Positions 8,406 through 17,073 of a DNA stretch of 64,000 nt are shown here, one piece after another. The DNA lies in contig PDUC01000032.1 in assembly GCA_002747255.1 (NCBI GenBank), forward strand, positions 1 to 64,000, given 5' to 3'. The stretch is from Acidobacteriota bacterium (GTDB lineage: Bacteria; Acidobacteriota; Holophagae; Acanthopleuribacterales; Acanthopleuribacteraceae). Each line of letters starts with the position of its first letter. Positions within the stretch are counted from its first letter, which is position 1. The position numbers and the translations under genes are program-made. The notes under the pieces are model-generated. The model ran no database searches, had not been told where the DNA came from, and worked only from the letters and a program-made list of their open reading frames with translations.

Positions 8406-9795
8406 GGGTTTGATCACCTGGAATGATTAGAGTGGAAGTTTGAGTCCGAACGGTTGTCAGAAAGGGGACATTGGTGTTGAGCAGACTGAGTTTGGAAACG
8501 GGATCTGAAACCACAAGCAACAGGGTGTCGGGCTCTTTTTCAATTAATGCGAGTGTTTTCCTGACTGGATTGCCTTTTAGAAGGTGATAAGTCAAGTTCA
8601 TTTTGAAAATGGATTTAAAGTCTTTAACGAGGCTGCTTCGCGTGTCCAGTAACTCTTTTTCCTTATCGTGCTGCATTTCTTCAGGCATGGTGACAAAGCA
8701 GGCTTCCAATGGAATTCCGGTTAACCTGGCTATTTCCACTCCTGTTTCAAGGGCAATGGCAGGTTGATGACAGTTGAGCGACACCAGGATTCTCTTGTAA
8801 GGGTAGGAAGACCTCGAAACCAGAACGGGTGCCTTGGCGTATTTAAAGCACGACTTGATACGGGCTTTTTTGAAAAGAGTGTTTAACTCGACAAAGACCA
8901 TTCCCTGATCATCCTTGCGGTCAAAGATGTCCTTGAAGAGTCTGATTCCCTTTCCGTATTCAACATTCCCTTTCTTTAAGTCTGCAAGCTCTTTTTTTGA
9001 GAAGTGTTTATGATAGGGAATGTATTGAATTTGCTTTACTTTTGTTTCATTGAGCCAGAACGCCGCTTCATCATGGAGATGCTCTTTTTGTTCTTCCAGC
9101 GGGTAATACAGGTGTGTTCCGTACTGTTGGGGAAATTGGGGTGTACCGGTAATGAGCAGCTGTGCGATATTTTCCAGTATTTTCGGTTTCCCGGCCAGAA
9201 TAACCCGATCACCAATTTGTAATTTGAGCTCGCCAGTGGGAACAAGAGGCTCATCATGGCGATAAATCATTGAAACATGCCAATTGGTCGGTCTCATGTA
9301 CTTGAGACGCCTGCTGGTTAAATGAGAAGCCGATTTAATGACAACTTCAATAATTTCACCGGTTCCTTTACCCAAGCTTGTCGGGCGTATGAGATTTTTC
9401 CCCATTCGGTTCAAAACGGAACGGGACCCCAGTTCAATGGGATTGAAAAAGGTGATGTCCTTTCCTTCAAGCTTGGCCGTATCGATGTGCGTGTAGTGCA
9501 TGATGATGATGGGAGCATCAACTTGAAGCGCGACTCGCAGGATGTGGCAGATCTCTTTGACCACATCCGTGTCGCGAATGGAGCAGATAATATGCGCTAC
9601 GCGGCTGAAGTCCACTTTCTTGAGTGTAATGATACTGCTTGCATCGCCTTTAATGGTTTCAATATCGGGATATTTACTCTGGTACTCATTGATTTGGGCT
9701 TCATTGGTGTCCATGATAATGACTTTCCAGTCTTCTGAAATACGCCGGAGAAGTGCTCTTTCGTATTCACCTAACCCAATAAATAAAACTTTCAT
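8398..9795 (-). CDS. RCK (TrkA-N/TrkA-C) plus universal-stress domain regulator of the antiporter
   Basis: Three modules can be read in 465 residues. A Rossmann TrkA-N (RCK) domain spans about 1-130, with a degenerate glycine motif GLGEYE at 7-12 and an acidic residue (Asp29) closing the second strand, as expected for NAD binding. A TrkA-C domain covers about 148-228 (TGEIIEVVIKSAS to LQIGDRVILAG). A UspA-like domain covers about 330-465 (KRILVSLNCHQPAIALETG). RCK domains gate potassium channels and antiporters in response to nucleotides or ligands. The 8-base overlap with the antiporter gene indicates a two-subunit transporter made from one mRNA. An AGAGGG site precedes the ATG. Confidence 0.85.
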   Translation of the reverse strand: MKVLFIGLGEYERALLRRISEDWKVIIMDTNEAQINEYQSKYPDIETIKGDASSIITLKKVDFSRVAHIICSIRDTDVVKEICHILRVALQVDAPIIIMHYTHIDTAKLEGKDITFFNPIELGSRSVLNRMGKNLIRPTSLGKGTGEIIEVVIKSASHLTSRRLKYMRPTNWHVSMIYRHDEPLVPTGELKLQIGDRVILAGKPKILENIAQLLITGTPQFPQQYGTHLYYPLEEQKEHLHDEAAFWLNETKVKQIQYIPYHKHFSKKELADLKKGNVEYGKGIRLFKDIFDRKDDQGMVFVELNTLFKKARIKSCFKYAKAPVLVSRSSYPYKRILVSLNCHQPAIALETGVEIARLTGIPLEACFVTMPEEMQHDKEKELLDTRSSLVKDFKSIFKMNLTYHLLKGNPVRKTLALIEKEPDTLLLVVSDPVSKLSLLNTNVPFLTTVRTQTSTLIIPGDQTHV

Positions 9796-10151
9796 TTAAC
9801 CCTCTTTTTAAAATTTGAAAAAAATCGACAAGGCATTCTTGACTGACTGCGAGCCTGCAATAAAACAAAACTGGAATCCATCCTATTGGATTGTCTTGGA
9901 TATGACAAGTAAAGTTTGTGTTGTTTTGATCATTTTACCACGGCCGCTAAAAGGCAAGTGTTGATATCAAATTAAGTTGACCTGCAACGTCGCGGCTTGT
10001 TCCCTTACAAGTGACAATGCCGTTTCCATGAGCGGAAAGGGGAGGCAATGGAGTTGTTAAAACGACTTTTGTTTCATATTTCACTGTGTGGGGTTATAAT
10101 TAGAGCCTTGTATTTTGTTGTGTGATGGACACAGTTTGAAGGAGCTGCATC
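9796..10151. other. Divergent intergenic region between antiporter operon and pal
   Basis: This 356-base region separates the leftward antiporter operon from the rightward pal operon, so it should hold two promoters. A TATAAT at 10095-10100 is a good -10 for pal. On the left, 9871-9889 carries a 19-base sequence with 16 identities to one upstream of the AmpG-like gene (29451-29469). No gene is seen. Confidence 0.5.
10072..10100 (+). promoter_or_regulatory. Candidate sigma-70-type promoter for pal
   Basis: A perfect TATAAT (10095-10100) has TTTCAT 17 bases upstream as a poor -35. It lies about 50 bases before the pal start. The -10 is convincing by eye, the -35 is not. Confidence 0.35.
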
Positions 10152-10715
10152 GTGAAAAAAAACATTTTTATAGCACTATCTCTGTTCTTGTTATTTGCCT
10201 GCGAAGGAAAGCACAAAACGGATCGTACTCCAACCGTTTACGAAGATAGCGGTGTTTATTCCAGTCAGTCTTCCAATATGGAAGAAGTCGATCTTCTCAC
10301 TGGCCAGACCGATTATCGCGGCAGCGACGATTCTGTCGGTTCAGAACTGCTGGATGCCAGCCAAGGTTCATTGAACGCACTCCCCGATTGGAGCCCGGTT
10401 TTTTTTGAATTTGACAAAGCGCAGCTTACCTTGCAGGCCAGAGAGAAGCTAAACCGTTATGCTGTTCAGTTGAAAAACAACAGAAACTGGCGGATCCTGA
10501 TCGAGGGTCACTGCGATGTCAGGGGAACCGAAGCTTACAATCAGGCCCTGGGAGAGAAAAGAGCGGAGGCCGTGAGACGATTCCTGCTTGATCTCGGCGT
10601 GAATTCAAACCAGATGAACACCATTAGTTACGGAGAGCTTAAACCGCTCATACCAGAAGAAACGGAGGATGCCTGGACGATGAATCGAAGGGCAGAATTC
10701 AGAATTCAGAAATAG
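10152..10715 (+). CDS. pal: Peptidoglycan-associated lipoprotein, Pal/OmpA family
   Basis: The 187-residue protein starts with a lipoprotein signal whose lipobox LFAC ends at Cys17. An OmpA-like peptidoglycan-binding domain fills about 80-187: FFEFDKAQLT, LIEGHCDVRGTEAYNQALGEKRA and the terminal NRRAEFRI. Pal links the outer membrane to the peptidoglycan, usually with TolB. No tol genes are adjacent. Instead an AmiC-type amidase follows eight bases downstream, suggesting a cell-wall or division operon. The start is GTG, preceded by AAGGAG. An acidic, low-complexity stretch (residues 25-70) tethers the domain to the lipid anchor. Confidence 0.9.
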   Translation: MKKNIFIALSLFLLFACEGKHKTDRTPTVYEDSGVYSSQSSNMEEVDLLTGQTDYRGSDDSVGSELLDASQGSLNALPDWSPVFFEFDKAQLTLQAREKLNRYAVQLKNNRNWRILIEGHCDVRGTEAYNQALGEKRAEAVRRFLLDLGVNSNQMNTISYGELKPLIPEETEDAWTMNRRAEFRIQK

Positions 10716-10723
10716 TACCTTTT

Positions 10724-12226
10724 ATGAAATTGACATTATTACTTCTTACCTCTTTCCTTGTGCAAACCGCTTTTGGGCAAGATGATACCATTCAGTTTTA
10801 CAACGGTCAGATTTACCACAATCTTCATGTAAGCGGCTCTCGTTACGATCTTTTTGTGGATTTCTGTGAGTTCACAGAGGCTTTGGGGCGCGATTGCCAA
10901 CAGCAGGAAAGCCAAATCACCATTGTCATCAAGGGACGTACTCTTCTGGTTGATTTAAAAAAGAAAACAGCCGTTGTCAATGGAAAGACCATTCCGCTGC
11001 GACTGCAAACATCCGAAAACAGAATCTTCATGAGTGTTCGCTCGTTGATTAGAATCTATCAACCCCTGCTGTCGAGGAAGCTCATTTACGAACCCACATC
11101 CAGAGTCCTGCACCTGGCCAAAAAGAAAACCGTTTCAGTCAGTATGGGAACCGGTATCGATGGGAACAGTTTCTACCTTCAAGTCAAGCACGACAAGTTG
11201 AGTTCCAAACCAGCTCTTCAGTTTACAGATTCTTACCTGATTCTATCCTTTAAGACCCCGTACCTGCGCCTGGATACAAGTGGTGTCGAGTTCTCTGAAG
11301 CTATTCTCAATGTCAATCTATTCGATCATTTACCCGATGGCACATCTGAAATACACATTGAACTGGGAAAAAACGTGTCCAGTCATCGAGTTGACCCCTA
11401 CACAGCGGACAGCGGTTTTATCGTCGTTCGATTTTTTGGCAAGTTCAAGGCAATCAAACGCGGCGATTCAATGACTGGCGAGAGCGACGCATTCGGTATT
11501 CATCGAATCGTTATCGATCCCGGACACGGCGGTAAAGACGAAGGTGCACGCGGGCCTACGGGGCTGAAAGAAAAACACGTTACCCTGTTGCTTTGTCGAG
11601 CGTTAAAGCGGGCATTGGAAAGCCACGGGTTTGATGTCCTGCTGACAAGAGAAAGTGATTATCATTTGCCATTGAAGGTTAGAACGGGTTTTGCCAATAA
11701 CGAAAAGGCAGATCTCTTTTTGTCCATACACCTCAATGCCATCCCCAAACCAAACGCGTGGGGCAGCGAGACTTTTTACCTGTCCCTGAATGACGATATC
11801 TCTACCGTTGACAGTTACACCATCGCTTTTGAAAACAGGGATCTAGAAGAAGAAAAAGTTGAAGACATTCCATCCGAAGAAGACCTCGATCTCAATTTAA
11901 TTCTCTGGGATTTAGCACAAACGGAGTTTCTGGAAGACAGTTTCAGGGTTGCCCGCTACGTTCAGGAGGAACTCAATATTCTGGCTGGAACCAAAAATAG
12001 AGGAGTCAAACAGGCACCACTGAAAGTTCTGCAGGGCGCGCAAATGCCCGCCTGTCTTATCGAGGTGGCCTTCATATCAAACCCCAGGGAAGAGGAGAAA
12101 CTGCGAACACCGATCTTTAAAAGCCGGGTAGTTAAAGCTCTGACGACGGCGATACGAAGGTATGACCGAGACGTCAAAGAGAGAAACAGAGGTAAGGCAC
12201 CATCTCAACAAGGGAGGCAGCCTTGA
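10724..12226 (+). CDS. Exported N-acetylmuramoyl-L-alanine amidase (Amidase_3, AmiC-like)
   Basis: A signal peptide (residues 1-18, ending AFG) directs this 500-residue protein to the periplasm. Residues about 20-135 look like a small stalk domain of the copper-amine-oxidase-N type, and about 138-240 an AMIN-like beta domain for wall targeting. The catalytic Amidase_3 domain runs from about 259 to 480, with zinc ligands His268 (DPGHGG), Glu283 and His336 (SIHLNA), and catalytic Glu447 (IEVAFISNP). Such enzymes cut the bond between MurNAc and L-Ala during daughter-cell separation. A stretch at about 352-400 interrupts the domain where AmiA/B/C enzymes carry a regulatory helix, so activation by an EnvC/NlpD-like partner is possible. 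It is translationally linked to pal before it and to the GerMN gene after it. Confidence 0.9.
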   Translation: MKLTLLLLTSFLVQTAFGQDDTIQFYNGQIYHNLHVSGSRYDLFVDFCEFTEALGRDCQQQESQITIVIKGRTLLVDLKKKTAVVNGKTIPLRLQTSENRIFMSVRSLIRIYQPLLSRKLIYEPTSRVLHLAKKKTVSVSMGTGIDGNSFYLQVKHDKLSSKPALQFTDSYLILSFKTPYLRLDTSGVEFSEAILNVNLFDHLPDGTSEIHIELGKNVSSHRVDPYTADSGFIVVRFFGKFKAIKRGDSMTGESDAFGIHRIVIDPGHGGKDEGARGPTGLKEKHVTLLLCRALKRALESHGFDVLLTRESDYHLPLKVRTGFANNEKADLFLSIHLNAIPKPNAWGSETFYLSLNDDISTVDSYTIAFENRDLEEEKVEDIPSEEDLDLNLILWDLAQTEFLEDSFRVARYVQEELNILAGTKNRGVKQAPLKVLQGAQMPACLIEVAFISNPREEEKLRTPIFKSRVVKALTTAIRRYDRDVKERNRGKAPSQQGRQP

Positions 12227-12777
12227 TAACTCTTGCAATTTTGATGCTTTGCTGGCTTCAAGATGGGAACCTGCAACCTGTTGGTGAAACAATCGATGCT
12301 GAAATGGAACAAGACGACAATCAGGTGGTGGTCTATTACCTTAACAGACGAATGATGTTGCTTCAGCCCACCATACGAAAGCTTTTGCCAACATCATCCG
12401 ATTGCAATCGCGTCAAACAAGTCATTGAGTGGCTTTCGATTCACCCTGAAGAGGATGGACTCATTAGCATATGGCCTGACGCTGTTTTTTTAAGAGATGT
12501 CTTCATTGTGGATGATGAGATTGTTGTTGTGGATATTTACTCCACCGCGCTTGGTGAGTTCAATGCCGGAGTTGTCACGGAAGGCCTGCTCATACACAGT
12601 CTTGTCAACAGCATACTGCAGTCCTTTCCCTGGCAGAAAGAAGTCTGGATTCTTGTCGATGGAGGCGTTCAGGATACCTTTCTCGGACACATCGACATCG
12701 AAAAACCACTGAAATTCAATCAAAGTACTGTTTTAAAAGAAGAAAGCGAAGGGCAGCAAAGCGAAGAACAGCCTTAG
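12223..12777 (+). CDS. GerMN-domain protein
   Basis: The 184-residue protein contains a GerMN domain (about 33-165): VVVYYLN, an Asp-rich middle with VDIYSTALGEF, and VWILVDGG before GHIDIEKPL. GerMN domains were first named in spore proteins but are common in non-sporulating bacteria, in secreted proteins near amidases. A short hydrophobic N-terminus (residues 1-12) may be a weak signal; no lipobox is seen. The start is TTG, overlapping the amidase stop by four bases, with AGGGAGG at 12211-12217. Context with pal and amiC points to a cell-wall role. The biochemical function of GerMN is not established. Confidence 0.75.
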   Translation: MITLAILMLCWLQDGNLQPVGETIDAEMEQDDNQVVVYYLNRRMMLLQPTIRKLLPTSSDCNRVKQVIEWLSIHPEEDGLISIWPDAVFLRDVFIVDDEIVVVDIYSTALGEFNAGVVTEGLLIHSLVNSILQSFPWQKEVWILVDGGVQDTFLGHIDIEKPLKFNQSTVLKEESEGQQSEEQP

Positions 12778-12887
12778 CCCGCAGGCTTTCTCTCAAACAA
12801 AAGAGCGGTTTCCTCTGGGGCCATTGACCAGGTCCCGGGTTCCGTAAAGTGGCATTTTGTCATGGTTTCTAACAGCCGGATTCCGTT

Positions 12888-13781
12888 TTATACCACAACC
12901 TGGTTTTTACCTTCCAGTTTACCTTTGTAAAGGTTGTTGTCTGCCGCTTGAAGGAAACTCTCAATGTCTTTAAAGCAATCATCGACATAAGTGGCAACTC
13001 CAATGGTAACGCTCGTGGTAAAGACGGTTTCTGTAGTTTCAAATTCTATGTTATGTATGAGAAGCCTCATTTTTTCAGCAATTTGAAAGGCGTTGTCGTT
13101 GTCCGTGTCGGCAAAAAGACCGATAAACTCTTCTCCTCCGTAACGGGCAAAGATGTCTTCCTGCCTCAGTCCTTTAACGATTTCAGAAGAGATTATTTTT
13201 AACGCCATGTCTCCACATAGGTGGCCATAATTGTCGTTGATCAACTTAAAGTCATCAATATCAAATAGAAGAATGGAGAGCGGTTTCTTTATTCTGCGGT
13301 GAAAGAAGAACTCTCTCTTCAGCACATCGAGAAAATAGGCGCGATTGTGGATACCTGTTAAAATGTCTTTGGTGGCTTTTTCATAGAGCTTGTGTTGGAA
13401 GAGATACTCAACATCATCCTTAAATGAGAATTTGAGAACAATATTGCCGAGGGAGATGCGATCACCGTCCAGGAGTTTCTGAGAATCAATTTTTTTCCCG
13501 TTGACCCTTGTTCCGTTGGTGCTGTTGCAATCCTCTATGGTCACGATACCCTGAGCGTTGATTTTCAGCGTTGAGTGATGCCGCGATATGTTGACATCAT
13601 CCAGGAAAATATCACACTCCCTTTTCCTGCCCATGGAGTAGGTGACATCTTTATGAAGCCGAATGACACGCCCAATTTGATCACCTGCCAGTACAACGAG
13701 GTAAGGTATGGCTTTGGAGCTTTTTTGATCTCTACTTGCGGGTTCCAGGATAAGCGTTCTTTCATATTTTTTGTAATTCAT
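12888..13781 (-). CDS. FHA-GGDEF diguanylate cyclase
   Basis: An FHA domain (about 28-118) reads phosphothreonine partners: GRKRECDIFLDD, SRHHS and NSTNGTRVNG are all present. It is followed by a GGDEF domain (about 135-297) with an intact active site GGEEF (215-219) and an I-site RQED (206-209) five residues upstream. Synthesis of c-di-GMP with product inhibition is therefore expected. The FHA input suggests control by a Ser/Thr kinase; a Hanks-type kinase lies at 37.2-38.7 kb, but a link is only a guess. No membrane segment is seen. The gene stands alone, convergent with the pal operon. Confidence 0.92.
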   Translation of the reverse strand: MNYKKYERTLILEPASRDQKSSKAIPYLVVLAGDQIGRVIRLHKDVTYSMGRKRECDIFLDDVNISRHHSTLKINAQGIVTIEDCNSTNGTRVNGKKIDSQKLLDGDRISLGNIVLKFSFKDDVEYLFQHKLYEKATKDILTGIHNRAYFLDVLKREFFFHRRIKKPLSILLFDIDDFKLINDNYGHLCGDMALKIISSEIVKGLRQEDIFARYGGEEFIGLFADTDNDNAFQIAEKMRLLIHNIEFETTETVFTTSVTIGVATYVDDCFKDIESFLQAADNNLYKGKLEGKNQVVV

Positions 13782-14054
13782 TTAAAACCCACACATGCAT
13801 CCATTCTCATGATTTGTCATTTCCTGAACAGAAAAACAGTCGCTCTCTTTGACAGGAACACAATCGTCGATGATTGTGAAAAGCAATGCCCCACTAAATT
13901 ATAAGGGTATCATCCTGACTCTGCAAGATTTCGTTTGTCTCGAGATAGCGATTTTATCAGGAGCGGGAGGTGAATTGTGATTTATACCTTGCCTTTTCCG
14001 TTTAGAGTGTGTAGAGTATATTCTTGATTCAATGGTAATAAGGATAGTTTTGCA

Positions 14055-14462
14055 ATGAGTAACAGGAAGTTAATACGTCCAACAATCAAAGAAGTTATGG
14101 ATAATCCCGGCAGGCAGAAGAGCCCTTCCACATCATCGCAGTCAAAGAATATGTCATCTAATACTTCCTTAACTCAGTCGGGTGTCGCGAGAAGAAAGCA
14201 GATTCCTTCTGAACAGACCAATTCAGAAATATACTATTACACCAAACAAATGGGCGCGAAAACACCGATGGTGATTGTTTTGCGAGATGGAGAACAGATT
14301 CGGGGTATCATAGAGTGGTACGATCGCAACGCGCTTAAGGTCAACAGGAATCGAGAACCTAATTTACTAATTTTAAAGCATAACATAAAATACATGTACA
14401 AACAGGAAGAGGAAAACCGCTCTCACAGGCGAAGGAAGCGCAACTATCAATCAGACGATTGA
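14055..14462 (+). CDS. Hfq-like Sm RNA-binding protein with N- and C-terminal extensions
   Basis: The 135-residue protein has an Sm/Hfq core at about 56-117: SEIYYYTKQMG (helix), then PMVIVLRDGEQIRGIIEWYD (Sm1-like strands) and LLILKHNIKYM (Sm2-like, where Hfq has YKHA). Core order and spacing match Hfq, which pairs small RNAs with mRNAs as a hexamer. About 55 Ser/Gln-rich residues precede the core, starting RKLIRPTIKEV, and a basic tail RRRKR follows. I recall similar extended Hfq-like proteins from Acidobacteriota, which is part of the taxonomic argument. The canonical KH motif is present, though the surrounding Sm2 sequence differs. It ends eight bases before the convergent lptFG gene. Confidence 0.78.
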   Translation: MSNRKLIRPTIKEVMDNPGRQKSPSTSSQSKNMSSNTSLTQSGVARRKQIPSEQTNSEIYYYTKQMGAKTPMVIVLRDGEQIRGIIEWYDRNALKVNRNREPNLLILKHNIKYMYKQEEENRSHRRRKRNYQSDD

Positions 14463-14470
14463 GCTTCGTT

Positions 14471-16807
14471 CTATTGGCCCATTTTGGCAAATCTGTAAAT
14501 GGCCGCTACCGAGAAGACGCAAATGACACCCCAGGCTGCGATGCTTGGTGGAAGGGCTCCTGACGCGCCAAGTTTTTTGGACAGTTCGAAGCAAACCCAG
14601 AAAGAAAGACCGACTAAAATTCCCAGTCCGAGTCCGTAAAAAGAACCTCTTCGTCCAAACTGAAACCCCATGGGCATGGCCAGAAGCATCATAATCAGCG
14701 GCAGCGCGGGCTGTGCCATTTTGGCCAGCAGCGCGGTGTAAAACTGGTTGGAATTGTAACCTCTGGCCCGAAGGTACGCTACATAGTCTTTCAACTGTTC
14801 AATACTGAACTCGCTGGGTCTTCTCTTCTTCTGATCCAGATCCGATAATTTTAAGCCAACAGGTACTATCTGCCCCTTGGGGATGAATATTTTTTGCATG
14901 TTTTCATCGTTGCCTTGCTTGATGCTGAAGTCCCACTCATGGGTGTCCGACTGGTTGACCCAGCCCTTGTTGGGATCTTGTTTCAGGCTTTGGTAGGTCT
15001 TCCTGTTTGTAAGCCCTTGCGATTTGGTATCGATGACGTAGGTGACGGCATCGTGAAGCGTTCGGGTGGGTTTATCGAAAAACTTGAAATTCAACAGTTC
15101 ATCTTTACCTGTTTTAATCCACACATCGCGGGTGAAGAGGGTGGGCTCGCGGTGTTTGATCATATTTTTAAGACTGAAGTAGTTTCTGTTGGACCAGGGC
15201 AGAACGAGATTTTCAATGTAATAACTGCTCAGGCTGGCAAACATACCCAAGAGGATGAGGGGAAGGCATACACGCTGAAGCGATCCTCCGCCCGCGCGAA
15301 TAGCTGTTATCTCCTGACTTTTGGACATAAGCGCAAATACCACCAAAACAGTGATGAGCAGGCAGAAAAAAATAGTCGTATCCACAAGATCCGGTATGCG
15401 AAAAGCCATGCACTTTAAAACGACCTCTGTATCAATTTGGTTTTTTTTGATGGACGAGGATAATTGAGAGTATTCGATCAAGAGAATTAATGCGAGAACA
15501 GAGGTTTGCACGAGGGCATACGTTTTAATAAAAAACCTGGTCACATAACGGTCAATTTTGGTGGGAAAATGAGATGTATACGCGACCCTTTTGCTTTTTT
15601 TCATGTCAGACTTTCTAAACAGGGGGATCAGTTTTAAACTTAAAATCTTTTTTTTGAATGAACGAAGCCAGGTACTCCAGCGATCTTTTGCTTTGTGGAA
15701 CACAGCACCCCAACCCAGATGTTTGCCAAGTTGAAGGAAGAGACCAAAACCGAGGAAGAGGAGAGGTGTTAAACCCAGGGCAAGAGCGGGATGCATCGCC
15801 TCGACCATGTCTTCCCCAAGTTGGAACATGAGCATGTAACTCGCTATTAAAAAAAGACTGATCCCAAAACTGCTGCTGCCTCCCAAACGGCTGTGTTTTG
15901 CGGAAAGAGGGGCCGCGTAAAAAGCAAAAACAAGACAGGTCAATGCCAGCCAGATTCGGCTGTACAACTCGGATCGGTAGCGAAGTCCACTTTCCTTTGC
16001 TTTGTATAACTGCCATGAATCCATCGTGCTTTCGGGTTTTTCAAAGAGGGATTGACGTTGAACCTTGGAATTCGGGAAGTCTCGTTTCAATCGATGGTAG
16101 CTGGCTGTCTCAACGGCGCGATCGGTGTCATTGGAGAAAATTTTTATGTTGGCATCTTTCAACTCGAGTGACCAGCCATCGGAATCGTCAAAAATGAATT
16201 CGGCTTGCTTGGCAAATGTGACGGATTCCCTTTCATTGTCATTGGAGATGTAGATGAGGTCGAGAAGTGTTTGATCGGCCATCCTGTCCACATAGAGAAT
16301 ATCCTTTTTCCCTAACGTGGTAATGACTCCTGGCGTTAAATTGGGGATGGCATTGGAACGCAGGTAGTTTTGGTACTTCAAGTCCGCCAAACGCGCCATA
16401 TTGGGTTCAAGCCAATTGGCAATGATCATCGCGAAGAGGGCAAGAAAAAGACCATAGGCTAGAACAGGTCGGCTTAACCGCCAGAAACTGACACCTGTTG
16501 AAAGAGGCGCAATAATCTCTGAATCGGAGGACATTCTTGAAAAGGCGGCTTGAGAGGCGAACAGAAACGAAATGGGCAGCGTAATGTAGAGAACTTCTGG
16601 AACATTGGCGAAAAAAAGAAAGAAAAACAGTGAAATGGGCAGCTGTATTTCACCCGCCATGCTGGCAATATTGGTGAAGGTTTTAATGAAGAAAATCCCG
16701 TTGTAGATGAGCATGGCCATTAGAAAAGGAGGATGAATCTCGGAAAAAATATATTGATCCAGGCGATTCCATATTTTAGGGAAGAGTACGGGTTTAATGG
16801 CAGTCAT
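14471..16807 (-). CDS. Fused LptF-LptG lipopolysaccharide export permease
   Basis: The 778-residue protein carries two complete YjgP/YjgQ permease units in tandem. The first (about 14-365) begins RLDQYIFSEIHPPFL, and the second (about 415-778) begins KIDRYVTRFFIKTY. Each has paired N-terminal helices, a soluble beta-jellyroll-like segment and C-terminal helices. In most Gram-negatives LptF and LptG are separate ~360-residue proteins forming the membrane part of the LptB2FG exporter that extracts LPS from the inner membrane. Here a single chain, joined by a basic linker (about 370-412), could supply both halves. LptB is not in the window. CAGGAAAC precedes the ATG. The possible 43-residue gene upstream would be co-transcribed. 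Confidence 0.88.
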   Translation of the reverse strand: MTAIKPVLFPKIWNRLDQYIFSEIHPPFLMAMLIYNGIFFIKTFTNIASMAGEIQLPISLFFFLFFANVPEVLYITLPISFLFASQAAFSRMSSDSEIIAPLSTGVSFWRLSRPVLAYGLFLALFAMIIANWLEPNMARLADLKYQNYLRSNAIPNLTPGVITTLGKKDILYVDRMADQTLLDLIYISNDNERESVTFAKQAEFIFDDSDGWSLELKDANIKIFSNDTDRAVETASYHRLKRDFPNSKVQRQSLFEKPESTMDSWQLYKAKESGLRYRSELYSRIWLALTCLVFAFYAAPLSAKHSRLGGSSSFGISLFLIASYMLMFQLGEDMVEAMHPALALGLTPLLFLGFGLFLQLGKHLGWGAVFHKAKDRWSTWLRSFKKKILSLKLIPLFRKSDMKKSKRVAYTSHFPTKIDRYVTRFFIKTYALVQTSVLALILLIEYSQLSSSIKKNQIDTEVVLKCMAFRIPDLVDTTIFFCLLITVLVVFALMSKSQEITAIRAGGGSLQRVCLPLILLGMFASLSSYYIENLVLPWSNRNYFSLKNMIKHREPTLFTRDVWIKTGKDELLNFKFFDKPTRTLHDAVTYVIDTKSQGLTNRKTYQSLKQDPNKGWVNQSDTHEWDFSIKQGNDENMQKIFIPKGQIVPVGLKLSDLDQKKRRPSEFSIEQLKDYVAYLRARGYNSNQFYTALLAKMAQPALPLIMMLLAMPMGFQFGRRGSFYGLGLGILVGLSFWVCFELSKKLGASGALPPSIAAWGVICVFSVAAIYRFAKMGQ

Positions 16808-16828
16808 GGTTTCCTGTCATGCTCTGAA

Positions 16829-16960
16829 CTAAAAGATGATGTACTGATCATCCACAAGGATCTGCTCATCAGAGCGGCTGGGGTACTGCCTGTTGCCTTC
16901 CAGACAGGGAAAGACAGACTTCATTAAATTGACTAAATCGCTGGTTGTTAACTTTTCCAT
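16829..16960 (-). CDS. Possible small protein, 43 residues
   Basis: A short frame on the minus strand encodes 43 residues beginning MEKLTTSDLVNLMKSVF and ending QYIIF. It has a good ribosome binding site (AAAGGAG, nine bases before the ATG) and stops 21 bases before lptFG, so the pair would be co-transcribed. It contains one Cys, is mildly acidic and has no membrane segment. I recognise no family. The SD and tight spacing argue for a real gene, and the small size argues for caution. Confidence 0.5.
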   Translation of the reverse strand: MEKLTTSDLVNLMKSVFPCLEGNRQYPSRSDEQILVDDQYIIF

Positions 16961-17073
16961 CGAGACACACTCCTTTGCAAGCTGTATTTTAACCTAAAAA
17001 AAACCATTTTGGGGCTTCATACGGATAGATTGTCATTGAAGATCGATCTGTTTTCGCTGCAGGAAGGGTAAGA

